A stretch of 64,000 nucleotides of DNA from Canna indica. Lineage: Eukaryota; Streptophyta; Magnoliopsida; Zingiberales; Cannaceae. Location: NCBI GenBank assembly GCA_034359265.1, contig CP136890.1, forward strand, positions 98,915,501-98,979,500, written 5' to 3'. The position numbers were made by a program, and so were the translations under genes. Below the pieces are notes generated by a model, which searched no databases, was not told where the DNA came from, and saw only the letters and a list, made by a program, of their open reading frames with translations. Positions 47,778 through 59,390 of this stretch are shown piece after piece (the stretch's first letter is position 1; every line of letters starts with the position of its first letter).

Positions 47778-48139
47778 TATTAATGCCAATACTGCTATCA
47801 ATAATCACAACAAGACAATGACCCTTGATACATGGCCACGATGACTGCGCACTGAGTCTCCAGCCTCTGCTCATGCAAAGGACATAACAACTCTCATGGC
47901 CACGTCAGCCACTCACAATGAGAGGACATGCATTTCCTCCTCTTAGTTTTATTCTTGTAACAAATAGATGCTTTACAAACTTGTATATATACATGATATG
48001 GGAATAAGAAAAAAAGAGCCTTCTTCTTTATTCATTACCTCCCATCTTATTCACTCTTCTCCTCTTCTCTGTTCAGTCTTCTCCTCTCCTCTGCATACGA
48101 GACCTCAACATTTCCTCCACATGGATTGAAAACTTCACA
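47778..48139 (+). repeat. 3' LTR of Copia element 2
   Basis: 362 bp, nearly identical to the 5' LTR in shared segments (for example the whole block ttacaaacttgtatatatacatgatatggg) but about 70 bp shorter through two deletions. Confidence 0.9.
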
Positions 48140-48144
48140 GCACA

Positions 48145-51118
48145 CACTGGACTTATATATCAAACATATTATTCCCTGAATATTAGTAAAATAGGTGGCA
48201 AAGATTCGCATGATCCAAAAAACCAAAGAAATCGCGTTAATTAACAGTTAGAGTTGAGGTTCTCTTCTATCTTAATATACCTGATTTTTATAATTATTTT
48301 TGGTAACATTTGCTCACCATGGAAGAAAAATAGTGTTAGAGAGTCCATGTGTTGATGATAGACAAGTTCTTTATAGTGGTTTTATTTCACTCAGCCTCAG
48401 GTAGATTATAGCTGAAAAGTTTATTTATAAGTTAATACGCAAGCACTAGCAAATGAGAATAGGTATAATTTGCTGAAGCTTTAGTTTGCTTGCATGGACT
48501 CTAATTCTGTAAAAAGATTTAAGAAGTATATATGTTTCTGTGAAACTGGTGGTCAATGGGCCTTTCTTCGAGTGATGCAGACAAGTCAGTGCTCAACTAA
48601 TTATCTACATCATCAGATCCAGATCCAACATTCTTACTGGTGACGATTTCTGCTGATATCTTGTTTGATATCTTGTTTGATATCGACATTACATTCTTGT
48701 GTTTCAGATGATCATGAACCAGTCAAGTCTCTCCTTACATTACTATTCAGAAAAAGAACAAAGCAGTCTGATCTTTACCTAATCTGATCCAACTTGATAT
48801 CGATAGTTGTTCATCATCATCACTCCCTTGCTTGCAACTGCTGTTTCATCTCTTCATTTAATCTAATATAGTTATGGCAGTTTAATTAAAAGATCGATGA
48901 TGTATTGTGGACCATATATATATTGAGGGAAGAGTAACATGGTATTCATGTGCGATAAAAGAAATCACTGTGTTGTCACCATCGTCCCAATTGCTCGATA
49001 TTTCTGCAATTTATAAGTAGATGAAGTAGCAACTGTTTGTTTTGGCAATTAACTGCTCATAGTTTATAGCCCTCTTCTCCCTATTCCCTGTCTCTTTATT
49101 GCTTGGTGGTCCTTTTTTTCTGCTGAAGAATTAATTCCAGCAGCATAGGTTTCATCTTCCTTTCATATAGATGGATGGGTGGTCACGACACTTAGGGCAC
49201 AGTACACACTAATCTACGATATGGCCTTTGAGGCTTTCAGCTGCGTACCTGCTATATGCGCCAATTGAGGCCTCGTCTTTTGTGCATCAACCAATCTTTT
49301 GGATATCATGACAGAGATTAAACAGTAATAAAGTTGTTTTTCAAAGCTTGTATGTGTCTATATATTGAAGAAAAAAAACAACTTGCCTTTAGTTTCTGGT
49401 GTGTCTTTGTTGCTGTTGGTGCGTGCAAATCAGATGGAAGCAGGCAAATTGCTGAAGCAAGAGGTCACAATCACCGTCGTACGTAGAATAGAATTAGCAG
49501 GCTATATGCAATATTTAATTAATTAGAGATCAGCAGATAATAAATAGAAGAAGAGGAGAAAATTGTTTGCAGATTGAGGAAGGTGGAACGCAACAGATGA
49601 AAAGGGGAGGAGGCGAAGAGTGGGGAAATGGGAAATCGCAAGCAAGCACCGGACAAAAGTTAAGAGCAGCTCATGTGAATAAAGTGGGTAGTACAGTAGT
49701 AGTAAATGAAGCAAGAGATGAAAATTAAGATGGAGCAGACAAGAGTGAAAGAGGACGCCACATCACATGGTTTCTGCGATACCTGCATGTTGACATCCAC
49801 CGAGCCGAGCAATGGCGCCATGGCATGCACTGCGCAGTACTACTGGGGAGTACGGCCCACATCGATCTCCTTCCTCAATTAGGGAAGGCTGGATATATAC
49901 TACTCCTGCGGTACGTGGCTGTTCTGCTGCTAGCTAGCCTTCTGTTCACAGTCATAGTCATCCATGCAGGGGTGTCTTTTGCTTTGCAGATTGGGAGATC
50001 TGTATCAACTCAGTGGCGTATATATATAAAAAGATGCCCGTGACTGTAAGCAGCCAAAATCTGCCTGTTGTGTTATACAAACAACTTTAAAAATTTACTG
50101 GAGAGGCTCTTTGTTCACAGTTGGATGGGTTTTAATTTACTCAAAGGGGAAGCCAGGAACTAACGTACGTAAGATGGAAATGCCAACTGCGTTACTGTTG
50201 TTTTTCACCGCTGCATGCATGTGGCTGCGAATAAAGCAGAATCTGATCCGTAGATCTGTGAGAAAATAAGGAGGGATTGAATTCAACCTTGGGGATGATT
50301 TGATATTTGAAAAGATATTACTAAACTTTTACAAGTACCACGGACAGAGACAGCCACAGATCCGTAGAAGGCACGAAAGAAAGAAAATAATAATAATAAG
50401 AATAATAATAGAAGAAGAAGAAGAAGAAGAAAGGAAAAAGAAAGAATGGCATCATTGAATGGTGCTCTGGTCGCCTCTTCCGGCAAGTGGGCAGCCACTC
50501 TTTATCAAAGAGGCTTTTGACCGACCCCCGCCACCGCTTAAACCTTTAATTAAACTTAAACCCCTCTCTCGAATCTCGATCACATTCGAGTATTAGTAGT
50601 GCCCATGCTCCTTTTGTGATGGAGTGGATCAGTGCGCCTCATCTTCTCACCCACGCTGCTTTCAGGCCCCGACAAGGGGGGAGGAACACCAATATATAAG
50701 CAACCAAGCAACCAAGCAGGTAGTTCTCGAGTGGATGAACTCGAATTGGAAGTGGAATATTTAAGCCCAGCGGTGGCTGGTGTGAATTATTACTATCTCT
50801 GCATGCATGCAACGCAAGAAATTAAATCTCCTTAAGTTACAGGAACAAAAAGAGGCGCCATCTGTTGCTTTCGCCTTGTGGCCTCAGAATAGGAAGAGGG
50901 GGGCCGCCCTTGTCCGTGGCTTGTCCTCGCTCGCCCCTTCATCTACCCAACACCCCCCTCGCCCCGTCCTCTGTGTCCTTCCCCTCCTCCACATGCCCTT
51001 GTCCGTCCCTCTCAGCCGCCCACCCCCCATAAATATAACCCCCGCCCCTCGTCATACCTTCATCCTTTAATTCTTCTCGATCGAGAACGATATTAGCTTA
51101 CATCGTCGGCTGTAATTA
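48145..51118. other. Intergenic, upstream of the first SAUR gene
   Basis: AT-rich. A triplet-repeat tract (aat/gaa) lies at about 50387-50434. No gene or transposon boundary was recognised. The last ~200 bp become C-rich and hold the SAUR promoter. Confidence 0.5.
51028..51038 (+). promoter_or_regulatory. TATA-like element of SAUR gene 1
   Basis: cataaatataa lies in a C-rich region about 80-90 bp upstream of the SAUR start codon. Confidence 0.55.
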
Positions 51119-51424
51119 ATGGCGGTGAAGAGGCAGGCGCAGAGCACGGTGCTGAAGCAGATACTGAAGCGGTGCTCCAGCTCGGGGAGGGGGGAGGAGG
51201 AGGAGGAGGAGGGGCTGCCGGTGGACGTGCCCAAGGGGCACTTCGTCGTGTACGTCGGGGAGAGGCGGAGCCGCTTCATCGTGCCCATCTCCTACCTCGA
51301 CCGCCCCGAGTTCCAGAGGCTGCTCCGCCAGGCGGAGGAGGAGTTCGGCTTCAAGCACCACATGGGGCTCACCATCCCCTGCGACGAGGTCGCCTTCCGC
51401 TCGCTCACCTCGGCGCTCCGGTGA
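51119..51424 (+). CDS. SAUR family auxin-responsive protein
   Basis: An intronless 101-aa protein, typical SAUR length. The SAUR domain spans about residues 36-98: [43 protein letters not shown] and [14 protein letters not shown] are the canonical motifs. An acidic stretch of Glu (26-31) precedes it. SAURs are short-lived, auxin-induced proteins; several inhibit PP2C.D phosphatases at the plasma membrane, which activates H+-ATPases and cell expansion. Whether this member does so is inference. The start ATG at 51119 is the first in frame and a TATA-like element lies at the expected distance. No known downstream-destabilising element was identified in the 3' region. Confidence 0.95.
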   Translation: MAVKRQAQSTVLKQILKRCSSSGRGEEEEEEGLPVDVPKGHFVVYVGERRSRFIVPISYLDRPEFQRLLRQAEEEFGFKHHMGLTIPCDEVAFRSLTSALR

Positions 51425-51516
51425 AGGGCGCGCCGGAGAGGAGCTGCTTCAATTCGTCCTCCTCCTGACCATTTTTGACGTGAAGTCGATCGCCCATCAA
51501 TTAATGTGTAGTAGTA

Positions 51517-51521
<5 letters not shown>

Positions 51522-51547
<26 letters not shown>
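51522..51547. repeat. (TA)13 microsatellite
   Basis: An uninterrupted TA run about 100 bp after the SAUR stop codon, probably in its 3' UTR. A further TA run lies at about 52855-52876. Confidence 0.9.
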
Positions 51548-53076
51548 AACAAATTACTATTAATCGTCGTAGAATTTGAACCAGATATAATCTTTCGATT
51601 CCTCTTCCGAATTCTTCTCCTCGTTGAACCAAAAATTCACACACAAAAAGCAACAAAAAAGAAAAGGTTTCTGTTGATATGCTGTCTCAATTAATGCCGA
51701 GTAGATATCAGCCTGGAAAGCTATCATAAGCATTATGCAAAGTAATAATGCCTAAAGTGAAGGGGAAATGATGATGAGGACAGCATTTCAGATGAACTCG
51801 TTAATGAAGCTGCTGATGACAAATACTTTCTCATTTCTTTTTTATTATAAACTAAATATATAATTCCTTGCTCTGTTTCTAAACTAAATATATAAAATTT
51901 ATTTTGATGATTCAGTCATATTTTGAAATGGGAGGGTGGTGCTTCATATCATATCTGGATGACATGATAACAAATTTTTACAATAGAAATAGAATGGGTA
52001 GATTATCGACGTACCAAATAATTTCTACAGAGCTCCTTCTATCAGTGAATTTAGGTTTACTAATATTGAATCTAGTATAATTTATATTGAACTTATGTTG
52101 CAAACGAGTGAACCTAGTATTTTCGATCACTTCAGGTTTAATATTAATGATCTTAGGTTCAATCAATGGAGCAATTTTATTCTGGCGCAATTGATGTTAA
52201 ATGAAGAGGGTGTGCATGTTATTTATCTTATTAATAATAAAAATAAAAAGAATTCAAATTTGATTGTGATCTTGTTTTATTTAGGGGTGAGCATATACAA
52301 CTGAATGTACACAAACAAAAATATAAACCTGTGTATACCTAACTCAAACTTGACTTAATTGGGTTAGATATAAATTAGTATTTTTAAATTTTAGGTATTG
52401 GATTAGATTCTGCGTGTGTGTATATAGACTGAATAGTATTATTGGGCTCAGCCAGATTAGACTCAGCAATGCTCTATGCCTCTACACTCCTGAATTCGAA
52501 TCGAGACAAATCAAATGGCTCCAATCAGTGCTCCACTTGACCATACAAGGACATCCACATGCATCCTCTCTAATTACAAGGGATACGTCATTACGGGCCC
52601 CACATCTCCTAGATCAACCTCGAACCATTCTAATCAATATATCCACGAGATTATCGAACGACGTCATCACCTCTATTTGCAATAAATATAGATACGACAC
52701 ATCGTGGATAATCTAAGTTCTAATTACATTATACCTCCACCTGGAGTATTGATTTGAGGGTCGAAGTGTCTCTTGCAAGTCCCCCGTCGACATTGCACCT
52801 GACTAGGAGAGACATTGCATCGAATCAGATTGCTCCGATCCTCAAGCATGAATAATGTATATATATATATATATATTTGGAATAAGTAGATTTAATTCGA
52901 TCTAATTTGTCATTATTTGAATTTCAGTCAAAATGAGCTAATTGATGAAAAGGCAAAGAATTGAAAATTGACTAGACCAAAGGGCATCTAGAATATATTT
53001 TCATCAATCTAGTCAGATACTAAGTTTGGTTTCAAAAAAGTATGTGGTTGAAATTAGGCAAAAACTTAGCCTCACC
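51548..53076. other. Intergenic AT-rich DNA
   Basis: No gene, RNA gene or transposon boundary was recognised. Open frames here are short and without domains. Confidence 0.5.
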
Positions 53077-53488
53077 TAGGGGTGTAATCGAGCCGAGCCG
53101 AGCCGAGCTTGCTTGTGCTCAAGCTTGGCTCGTTTAAGAAATGTCGAGCTCGAGCTCGAACTCGAGCTGGATCGAGCTTCAATATCTAGGCTTGAGATTG
53201 GCTCAAGCTTGTCTCAAGTAACTCGAGCTCGGCTCGTTTAAGCTCGTATAGGCTCGTTTATTTTTCTCAAGCGTGATCGAGCTCATTCAAGCTCGATTAA
53301 GCTCGGCTCGACTCGGGTTTATGCTCAACCCCATATGAAATATTAATATTTATATAATTATATCTAAATATATGAAGCTCGATTAGGCTCACGAGCCTCT
53401 CGAGTCGAGTATTACTTAGGTCGAGCTCGAGTTTTCATCGAGTCGATCTCGAGTAGCTCACGAGCTGCTCGGCTCACTTACACCCCTA
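53077..53488. mobile_element. hAT-type MITE with GAGCTCGA/GAGCCGAG subterminal repeats
   Basis: A 412-bp element with inverted ends TAGGGGTGTAATCGAGCCGAG and its near-complement CTCGGCTCACTTACACCCCTA. It is flanked by a perfect 8-bp duplication GCCTCACC (53069-53076, 53489-53496). The interior is dominated by gagctcg/ctcgagct/ggctcg motifs on both strands with a short AT-rich middle. There is no coding capacity. The perfect target duplication suggests fairly recent insertion. Confidence 0.92.
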
Positions 53489-54921
53489 GCCTCACCCAAC
53501 TGGGTCCCACACCTAGTCTTGTCATATTGTCACCATTATAAATAAAATTTTAAATACGTTCCAAATCAATTAATTGGTTAGGGTAAGAAAATAAATTAAG
53601 AAGACTAGAAAGTCGTCCAATCAAGTCTCCTATTCAACCTTTTCCTAATTAAAAGTGAGTTTGAATTTTGGCTTTTATATTAATTATCTTTCTCTCTATA
53701 TGTACACATCATTCACACACGTACTTATATCCGTACAATGCAATAATATCCAGCACGTATAAAATAAAAAATCAATTTATTTCTTCTTCTTTTTTTCTAA
53801 AAATCTTTATTTTTATATATATATGGCTAATTAATCTTATGCGCCCGACATGCACATGCAATACTCCTCATCAGCACCTTTCCATCCACCTTCCCCTTCA
53901 TATATATTGTGTCCTCTCCTCTCCTAATTAACTCGATCTCCTCCCTTTAACAAATTATGAATTCAATCCCGCATTTAATTTTAAAATTAATTAATTAATT
54001 ATAATGATTTTATATGTTTTATTTTATTTTTTACATATATTATTCATGTTTGTAGTAAAATTTAAATTCTTGTATATCGTGGCGATCCTATAATACATAT
54101 GAATTTGATGATGAGGTATATATATTACAGAATGATAAAATGATGTCAAATAATTGTGTCAACTAGTCTAACCTAGCCGAAAAGTCCTAACGTTGTTTGT
54201 ACTCGGGCCGAGCAAAAATTGCATGTTCATCGAATCACAACGATGTAGAAAGCAAGATATCAAAACTTTATGTATGTCCGACGTACTAATTAATCAATCC
54301 ATCAAAATTATTTGCCATCATTTCAAAATTAATCATGCATGACACACAATTAATTGTTTGATTAAATGAGAAAAAAAAGGTATATACTAATTCCTACTTG
54401 AATTGAGCATGCATGTAATGGAATTTACTTAAAAGGATTAGGTCCAGTGTGAAATTAAGTTAAATTAAGTAAGAAGAACAAGAGCACATACAGTTTGTTA
54501 ATTTGTTGATGGCAATCAATTAAGTAGCCTTCTGCACATCCATTGTTTATAGGTCTTGCTTATATATCAACCTAGCTAATTAGTTATACTAATAAACAAA
54601 AAGTGTTTGACTAGATATAATTTAATAAAAATAGTTAACGTTATAGTATGTATCAATATATCTCCTAACCCATTCAACACGCATGCATACATGCGTATAT
54701 GAGGACATGCATACCAACGTCGAGAAGGGAGAGATCTATATGTGTACAGTTGATACGTTGTCCCAGACATGCACATGACATGTTCCGGATAAGCACCTTT
54801 CGTACCATTAATATTAATATATATATATATATATAAAGTTGGAGTGATACGAGCATTCGCACCCGTCTCTTGGCTTAGTGTGGCTCCAAATGTGATTTGC
54901 AATGATACTCTGACACTCAAT

Positions 54922-55075
54922 GACTCGAGTAAAAAGTAATTTTAGATGATGAGTATGAAATTAAAATCAAAATTATATTTGATGTGTGTCATATTTATTT
55001 TAAGGGCAAAGGATAGATATATCAAGGGTGATGTCTCCCTCAATATCGCGGGGATATATCCGAAATGGATTGTGG
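54922..55075 (+). repeat. Dispersed repeat, copy A
   Basis: It shares ordered blocks with copy B at 55575-55735: a ctcragtaa stretch, gatgtgtgtcrtrt, agatatatc and atctccctsaat followed by ggggatat/gggatatg. Copies are diverged. It is possibly the terminal part of an old LTR/TRIM-like element, family not determined. Confidence 0.55.
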
Positions 55076-55574
55076 GGATATATATGCTCTGGTTCCTTCT
55101 TCTTCCCTCTGGTAGTGCGTCTAGGTCTCTAGGAGGCCTCGTCTCGGGAAGCAAAGGTTGGCCTCTCAGTTCTTTCGAGATGTATGTCTTGATCGTGCTT
55201 TGGGCGGTGATGCTCGTGCTCGGCGGGGTGTTGCTCCTTGGATTGCGTCAGTGCTTTGACCTAGGTTGTTAACCTTTAGTTATGCGCTTGGAAGTCGTCG
55301 ATCACGTGTCGTAGCTAGCTCTTCTAGTTTTGTGTTGACAAGCACTAGAGCATCACTCCTTGCCGTATTAGCGTCTTTTTGACATCGAGGGGACGCTGAT
55401 ACTAGGTTATTGCATGTGTGCAGTAGCGTTCACATGACTCTGGTTGTCTACCATGATAGGGCAAGTAATTAAGATTTATTAGGCCCACACTGGATGTCAA
55501 ATATTCTTGCATGAAGTCAAAATGATGCAGGCCTTCACGTCTCTTAGTCTGATGCAGCTTCGAGGGCGACCTAC

Positions 55575-55735
55575 AAAGAAACTTTGATGCTCAAGTAAGA
55601 AGAAATCTCAAATGGTGGGGGTATGTAATTGAAATTGAAAGTATACCTGATGTGTGTCGTGTCTGTTTTATGGACAGGTCAGAGATATATCGGGCGATAA
55701 TATCTCCCTGAATCTCACAGGGATATGAGTTGAAG
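55575..55735 (+). repeat. Dispersed repeat, copy B
   Basis: Second copy in the same orientation, about 660 bp after copy A. The sequence between (55090-55570) is GC-richer and non-coding, with short open frames only. The arrangement could be a small LTR-type element or two independent fragments. Confidence 0.55.
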
Positions 55736-56955
55736 TTTAATTATCTCGGAGACATCAGACTCATTACTGATGAATACTCGATAATTATTGGAGGATGTTC
55801 ATATCCTTGTTTGGTCGGATGAAGTTTTTAGGCTAACTAGTAGGTTGCCCAATCTGAGTTTGGTTTATGAGTATGAACATAATCGGGTCTGATCTGGACA
55901 TACCCAATGGAACTGATCCAGTCTATTTTTTTATTATTATCTTTTAAATCCACGTATCAATTATTCCGGAACTTTATGGCACTAATTACTCATCATTAAC
56001 TAATTAATTAAAACCCAAATGGAATACGGGCCCGAAATCTAGTCATACGCATGCAACTCCCGTTCGGGTCGCTTTCATGTACGATCGACGTCATCCATTA
56101 ATTGCCCTTCGACATCAGACGCCCTACCGGTGATTAATAATTAATTATTGATTAATGCTCGCCTCAAGCGGAGCTCCGAATTGCATCCGCGTGCGGGGAA
56201 TGGGGATAAGTACAGATCCGTGGTGTGAACCCGCTACTGGACCCGGAACAGGTCTGCCAGGGTGTCGTCGTGGCCCACCCGAGCCAGTTTGAGCACGAAT
56301 TGGATCTGTCAATAGTTTGTTTGCTCGTGCTTATCGCTTGTTTCTCTCAACCCCCGCATACGAATTATTTCTGCATTTTTCGTCCGTGGTAAATTAATTT
56401 AATCTCTCCATTTTGTTGGACCGGGTTCATTCACGAGATAGTTTACGTACTCGTGGCCGGTGGGGCCCGGTGAACCCCGGCCCATCGTATAATTCTCGGA
56501 TCACGCATGAGTTGTTGTTGTTGTATGCATCCGGTCGACTCGACCCTACCACATGGGCTTCAAATCTCCGGTCCGACTCCCATGTACTTCAACATGCCTA
56601 CTCTAAGCCTACTTAATTAATTAATTGATTGATTTTTTTTACTAGTCATCTATAAATTAGAGAGTTTCGCCGCATATAAATTATGCTTGATAAGAGCATC
56701 TTTTAAACCTCTTACCCACTATATTGATGATTACTTCGATCTTGGGTCGCGGAGTCCAATTAGGTTACCTATGAAATCCAATTATCTTGATTTTTTCACG
56801 TAGGATCAATTGGAGTTTGGATGATTGATTATCATATTTTTCATCCTCGTCGAGGAGTTGAGATATTCAAAATAACTCTTATTGCCAACTATATTCATAA
56901 TTTGGTACGTTAAAAATAGTATGTTGCACGAGGTTAGACAGTCTACCCCTTCAAG

Positions 56956-57392
56956 TAGGGGTGGCAAAACGGACCGGCCCGGCACGATAAGGTGGCGTGC
57001 CGGCCCGGCCCGCTAACTCAATGGGCCGGAAATTCCCAGCCCAGCCCGGCCCGCAATATTTTGCGGGCCGCCCGGCACGGGCCGGAACCCTCTTATTAAT
57101 TAAAAAATTTCTAAAAAAATTATAAAAAAAATAATTTAAAATATTTAAGAGACTAAATAAGCACCAAATATGATATTTCACATGAAAAACTCCATAGATT
57201 AACTTCACCTTCAATTTTAAAGCACTACACAAGCCCTAATCTAGACTTAATTCTTTTTTATATATGTTTAGCAGGCCAAACGGGCCGGGCCGGCCCGATA
57301 AGAGCCGGCCCGCGTCGGCCCGCAATGTTATAGGGCCGAATTTTTTGGCCCGGCCCGCAGTTATCGTGCCGTGCCTATTTTTGCCGCCCCTA
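56956..57392. mobile_element. hAT-type MITE with GGCCCGGC subterminal repeats
   Basis: A 437-bp element with inverted ends TAGGGGTGGCAAAA and TTTTGCCGCCCCTA (one mismatch). It is flanked by CCTTCAAG (56948-56955) and CTTTCAAG (57393-57400), an 8-bp duplication with one change. Both subterminal regions consist of ggcccggc/ccggcccg repeats, and the centre is AT-rich. Confidence 0.9.
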
Positions 57393-57528
57393 CTTTCAAG
57401 CCTTGTGACCAGAATACTTGCCTTTACTCATGACTACATGGGCCTTTTTGAGTCCGATTGAGGCTCTTCTAGTAGCATTAATTCCATGGTGAAATGATCG
57501 CCCCCACCTTAAGACCTTAAATTGAACT

Positions 57529-57840
57529 GTGATGCGGTTTTTTATTGATTCTGTAGGTGATTTTGGCATGATTTTGCGCAATTCGAATGGTGATTGTTTA
57601 ATTGCAAAAGCTACTATCTATTATGGAGATAGTGTTGTTCAAATGGAGGCTCTGACGATCAAATATGCCATTCGACTCTCTATCGAATACTCGATTGCGA
57701 ATTATATCCTATAGACTAAGTCTAAGATTGTTGTTGATGCTCTCAACAAGGTTATGAAGTTGGGCAAGGATTGCAAAGTGCAAACCATCTGCATCTGTCC
57801 TCCTAAGCTGAATGATATTTATGATATTTTGTACTCCGGG
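57529..57840 (+). pseudogene. RNase H-like fragment of a non-LTR (LINE) retrotransposon
   Basis: The frame reads DSVGDFGMILRNSNGDCLIA and VVQMEALTIKYAIRLSIEY, typical of the RVT_3/RNase H-like domain found at the end of plant LINE ORF2 and related host-encoded proteins. A TAG at 57712 interrupts it, and similarity continues with KSKIVVDALNKV. The N-terminal part is missing and a frameshift precedes it. Gene-poor context supports a retroelement fragment. Confidence 0.7.
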
Positions 57841-58745
57841 TCTAGTTCTTGCCTGCTTTTAAATTAAATTTGTTTCATTTTTGGTAAAAGAAGAAGAAGC
57901 TCTAATTACCCACTCGGCTTGAAGCCTTTAATATATAGTAATAAGCAATAATAATCAAGGAAAATGAAAAGAAATGATGAGATTGAAAGATGGTACTTGA
58001 GGCGTAGACCCTTCACTTTTATGGATTACTAAAATGGCCGAAAAGCAATAAAGAATATTCGAAGAGCAGCCTATCATCATGTCATGTTTCCATGTGAGGC
58101 TGATTCCCTCATCAGCCACACCCCATGTGATTGCTCTCATCATCTCATCACCTTTTACATTCATCATCCTTTTCATTTCATTTCATTTCATATACTCGAT
58201 CGAAAGCAACTCTTCAACACTTATGGTCCAGCAAGACACCATTTCATTTCTTGTATTCAAGCTAATCATCATTCATTCATTAATCACAACGATATTTATA
58301 TATATATATGCTTATATTTACAGGACAGAGAGAGACTGCCATGGCCCATGGCCATGCATGAATCAATAATAATACTGAAGAAGAATTAATACAGAATGAA
58401 GAAGAGATTCTTCTCCACTTCTGTAAAAAAAATGGACCAAACTCGGCCTTCTTCTCCGTCGGACTCGTTCGGTCTGCTCTTCCTTGCCTGGTTCAACAAG
58501 GGATGACTCGGCTGAGCCGCTGCTCCGCCATCTCTCTTTTTGATCAGTTAACGATCTCTTCCTCCGTCGATCCTCTAATCTTTAATTAAATGCCAGAAAA
58601 AAAGAAGGATGAAAGATAAATTACATGCAAGTAATTTCAACGACGACTCCGTAGACCGGCCGCAAGAACATATTATGTGCCTCTTTGTTTTATTCTTTTT
58701 TGCTTTCTGCGTGGTGCATGATTCACCAGACGTGCTTCTCGGAAA
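57841..58745. other. Intergenic, 3' side of SAUR gene 2
   Basis: AT-rich sequence with (catttcattt)-type short repeats at about 58165-58190. No gene was recognised. Confidence 0.5.
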
Positions 58746-59267
58746 TTAAAAGCGGTGGCTGTGGAGGAGCGGCAGCGCGTCGGCGGTGTGAAGCCACCGC
58801 CCGACGTCGCAGCAACAGGAGGCGGAGGAGGAGGAGGAGGAGGAGGAGGAAGATGTAGGAATGCTCTGGGCGAGCTTGGTGAGGTCGTCGAGCTGGGTGT
58901 AGTTTGTGAACCTGGGAGCTGAAGAGTTGTTGGAGATGAGGCGGAGGGCGTCCTCGAAGAGGGACTCGTCGCAGGGGAGTGAGAGGGGGCCGGGGCGGGC
59001 GGAGAAGCCGTACTCCTCCTCGGCCTGGCGTAGCAGCTGCCGGAAAACGGGGTGGTTGAGGTGCGACGCCCGCACCACGAACCGCCGGGAGCTGCTCCCC
59101 ACGCACACCACCACGTGCCCCGCCGGCACGTCCGACGGCGGCGGCGCCGCCGCCCCTTTCCTCGACAGCGACAGCGCCGCCGCCCTCATCCTCCACCGCC
59201 GCAGCATCTGCCGCAGCCGCACAATGTGTCGGATCTTGCTGCATTTCCCCATTCCTCCTCCCATCAT
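58746..59267 (-). CDS. SAUR family protein with extended serine-rich C-terminus
   Basis: An intronless 173-aa protein. The N-terminus is basic and amphipathic (KIRHIVRLRQMLRRWRMR, residues 11-28). The SAUR domain spans about 46-112: [43 protein letters not shown] and GPLSLPCDESLFEDAL. This longer architecture occurs in a SAUR subgroup related to SAUR36/SAUR76-type proteins. After the domain comes a tail with a polyserine run (139-148), CCCDVGRWLH and a C-terminus HSHRF. The polyserine derives from a GGA/TCC triplet repeat (58809-58850). The start could be the ATG at 59267 or the one at 59252 (MGKCSKIRH), which fits SAUR N-termini better. The role is probably auxin- or hormone-regulated growth control. 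Confidence 0.93.
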   Translation of the reverse strand: MMGGGMGKCSKIRHIVRLRQMLRRWRMRAAALSLSRKGAAAPPPSDVPAGHVVVCVGSSSRRFVVRASHLNHPVFRQLLRQAEEEYGFSARPGPLSLPCDESLFEDALRLISNNSSAPRFTNYTQLDDLTKLAQSIPTSSSSSSSSSSASCCCDVGRWLHTADALPLLHSHRF

Positions 59268-59380
59268 TCTGCCTGTGTCAATTCTCTTTCTCCTTTCTCT
59301 CTCTCTCTCTCTTTGGTTGGCGAGTGGTGACTGGTGAGTGAGTTGAGGAGAGAGGGAGGAGAAGGAGGTGGGGAAGAAGG

Positions 59381-59389
59381 CTTTTTATA
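59381..59389 (-). promoter_or_regulatory. TATA box of SAUR gene 2
   Basis: TATAAAAAG on the minus strand, about 115-135 bp upstream of the start codon, with a CT/GA-rich leader (59296-59314) between. Confidence 0.7.
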
Positions 59390-59390
59390 A

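Larger units (their letters stand above)
43609..48139 (+). mobile_element. Copia element 2 with a Gypsy element inside
   Basis: An LTR retrotransposon with a 5-bp target duplication GCACA (43604-43608 and 48140-48144). The 5' LTR is 43609-44040, the 3' LTR 47778-48139. The primer site TGGTATCAGAG begins at 44041 and a purine tract gagggggcg precedes the 3' LTR. Only the start of gag and the RNase H/3' end remain; protease, integrase and reverse transcriptase have been lost or replaced by the Gypsy element at 44280-47262. The LTR ends read TA…CA rather than the usual TG…CA. Confidence 0.9.
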
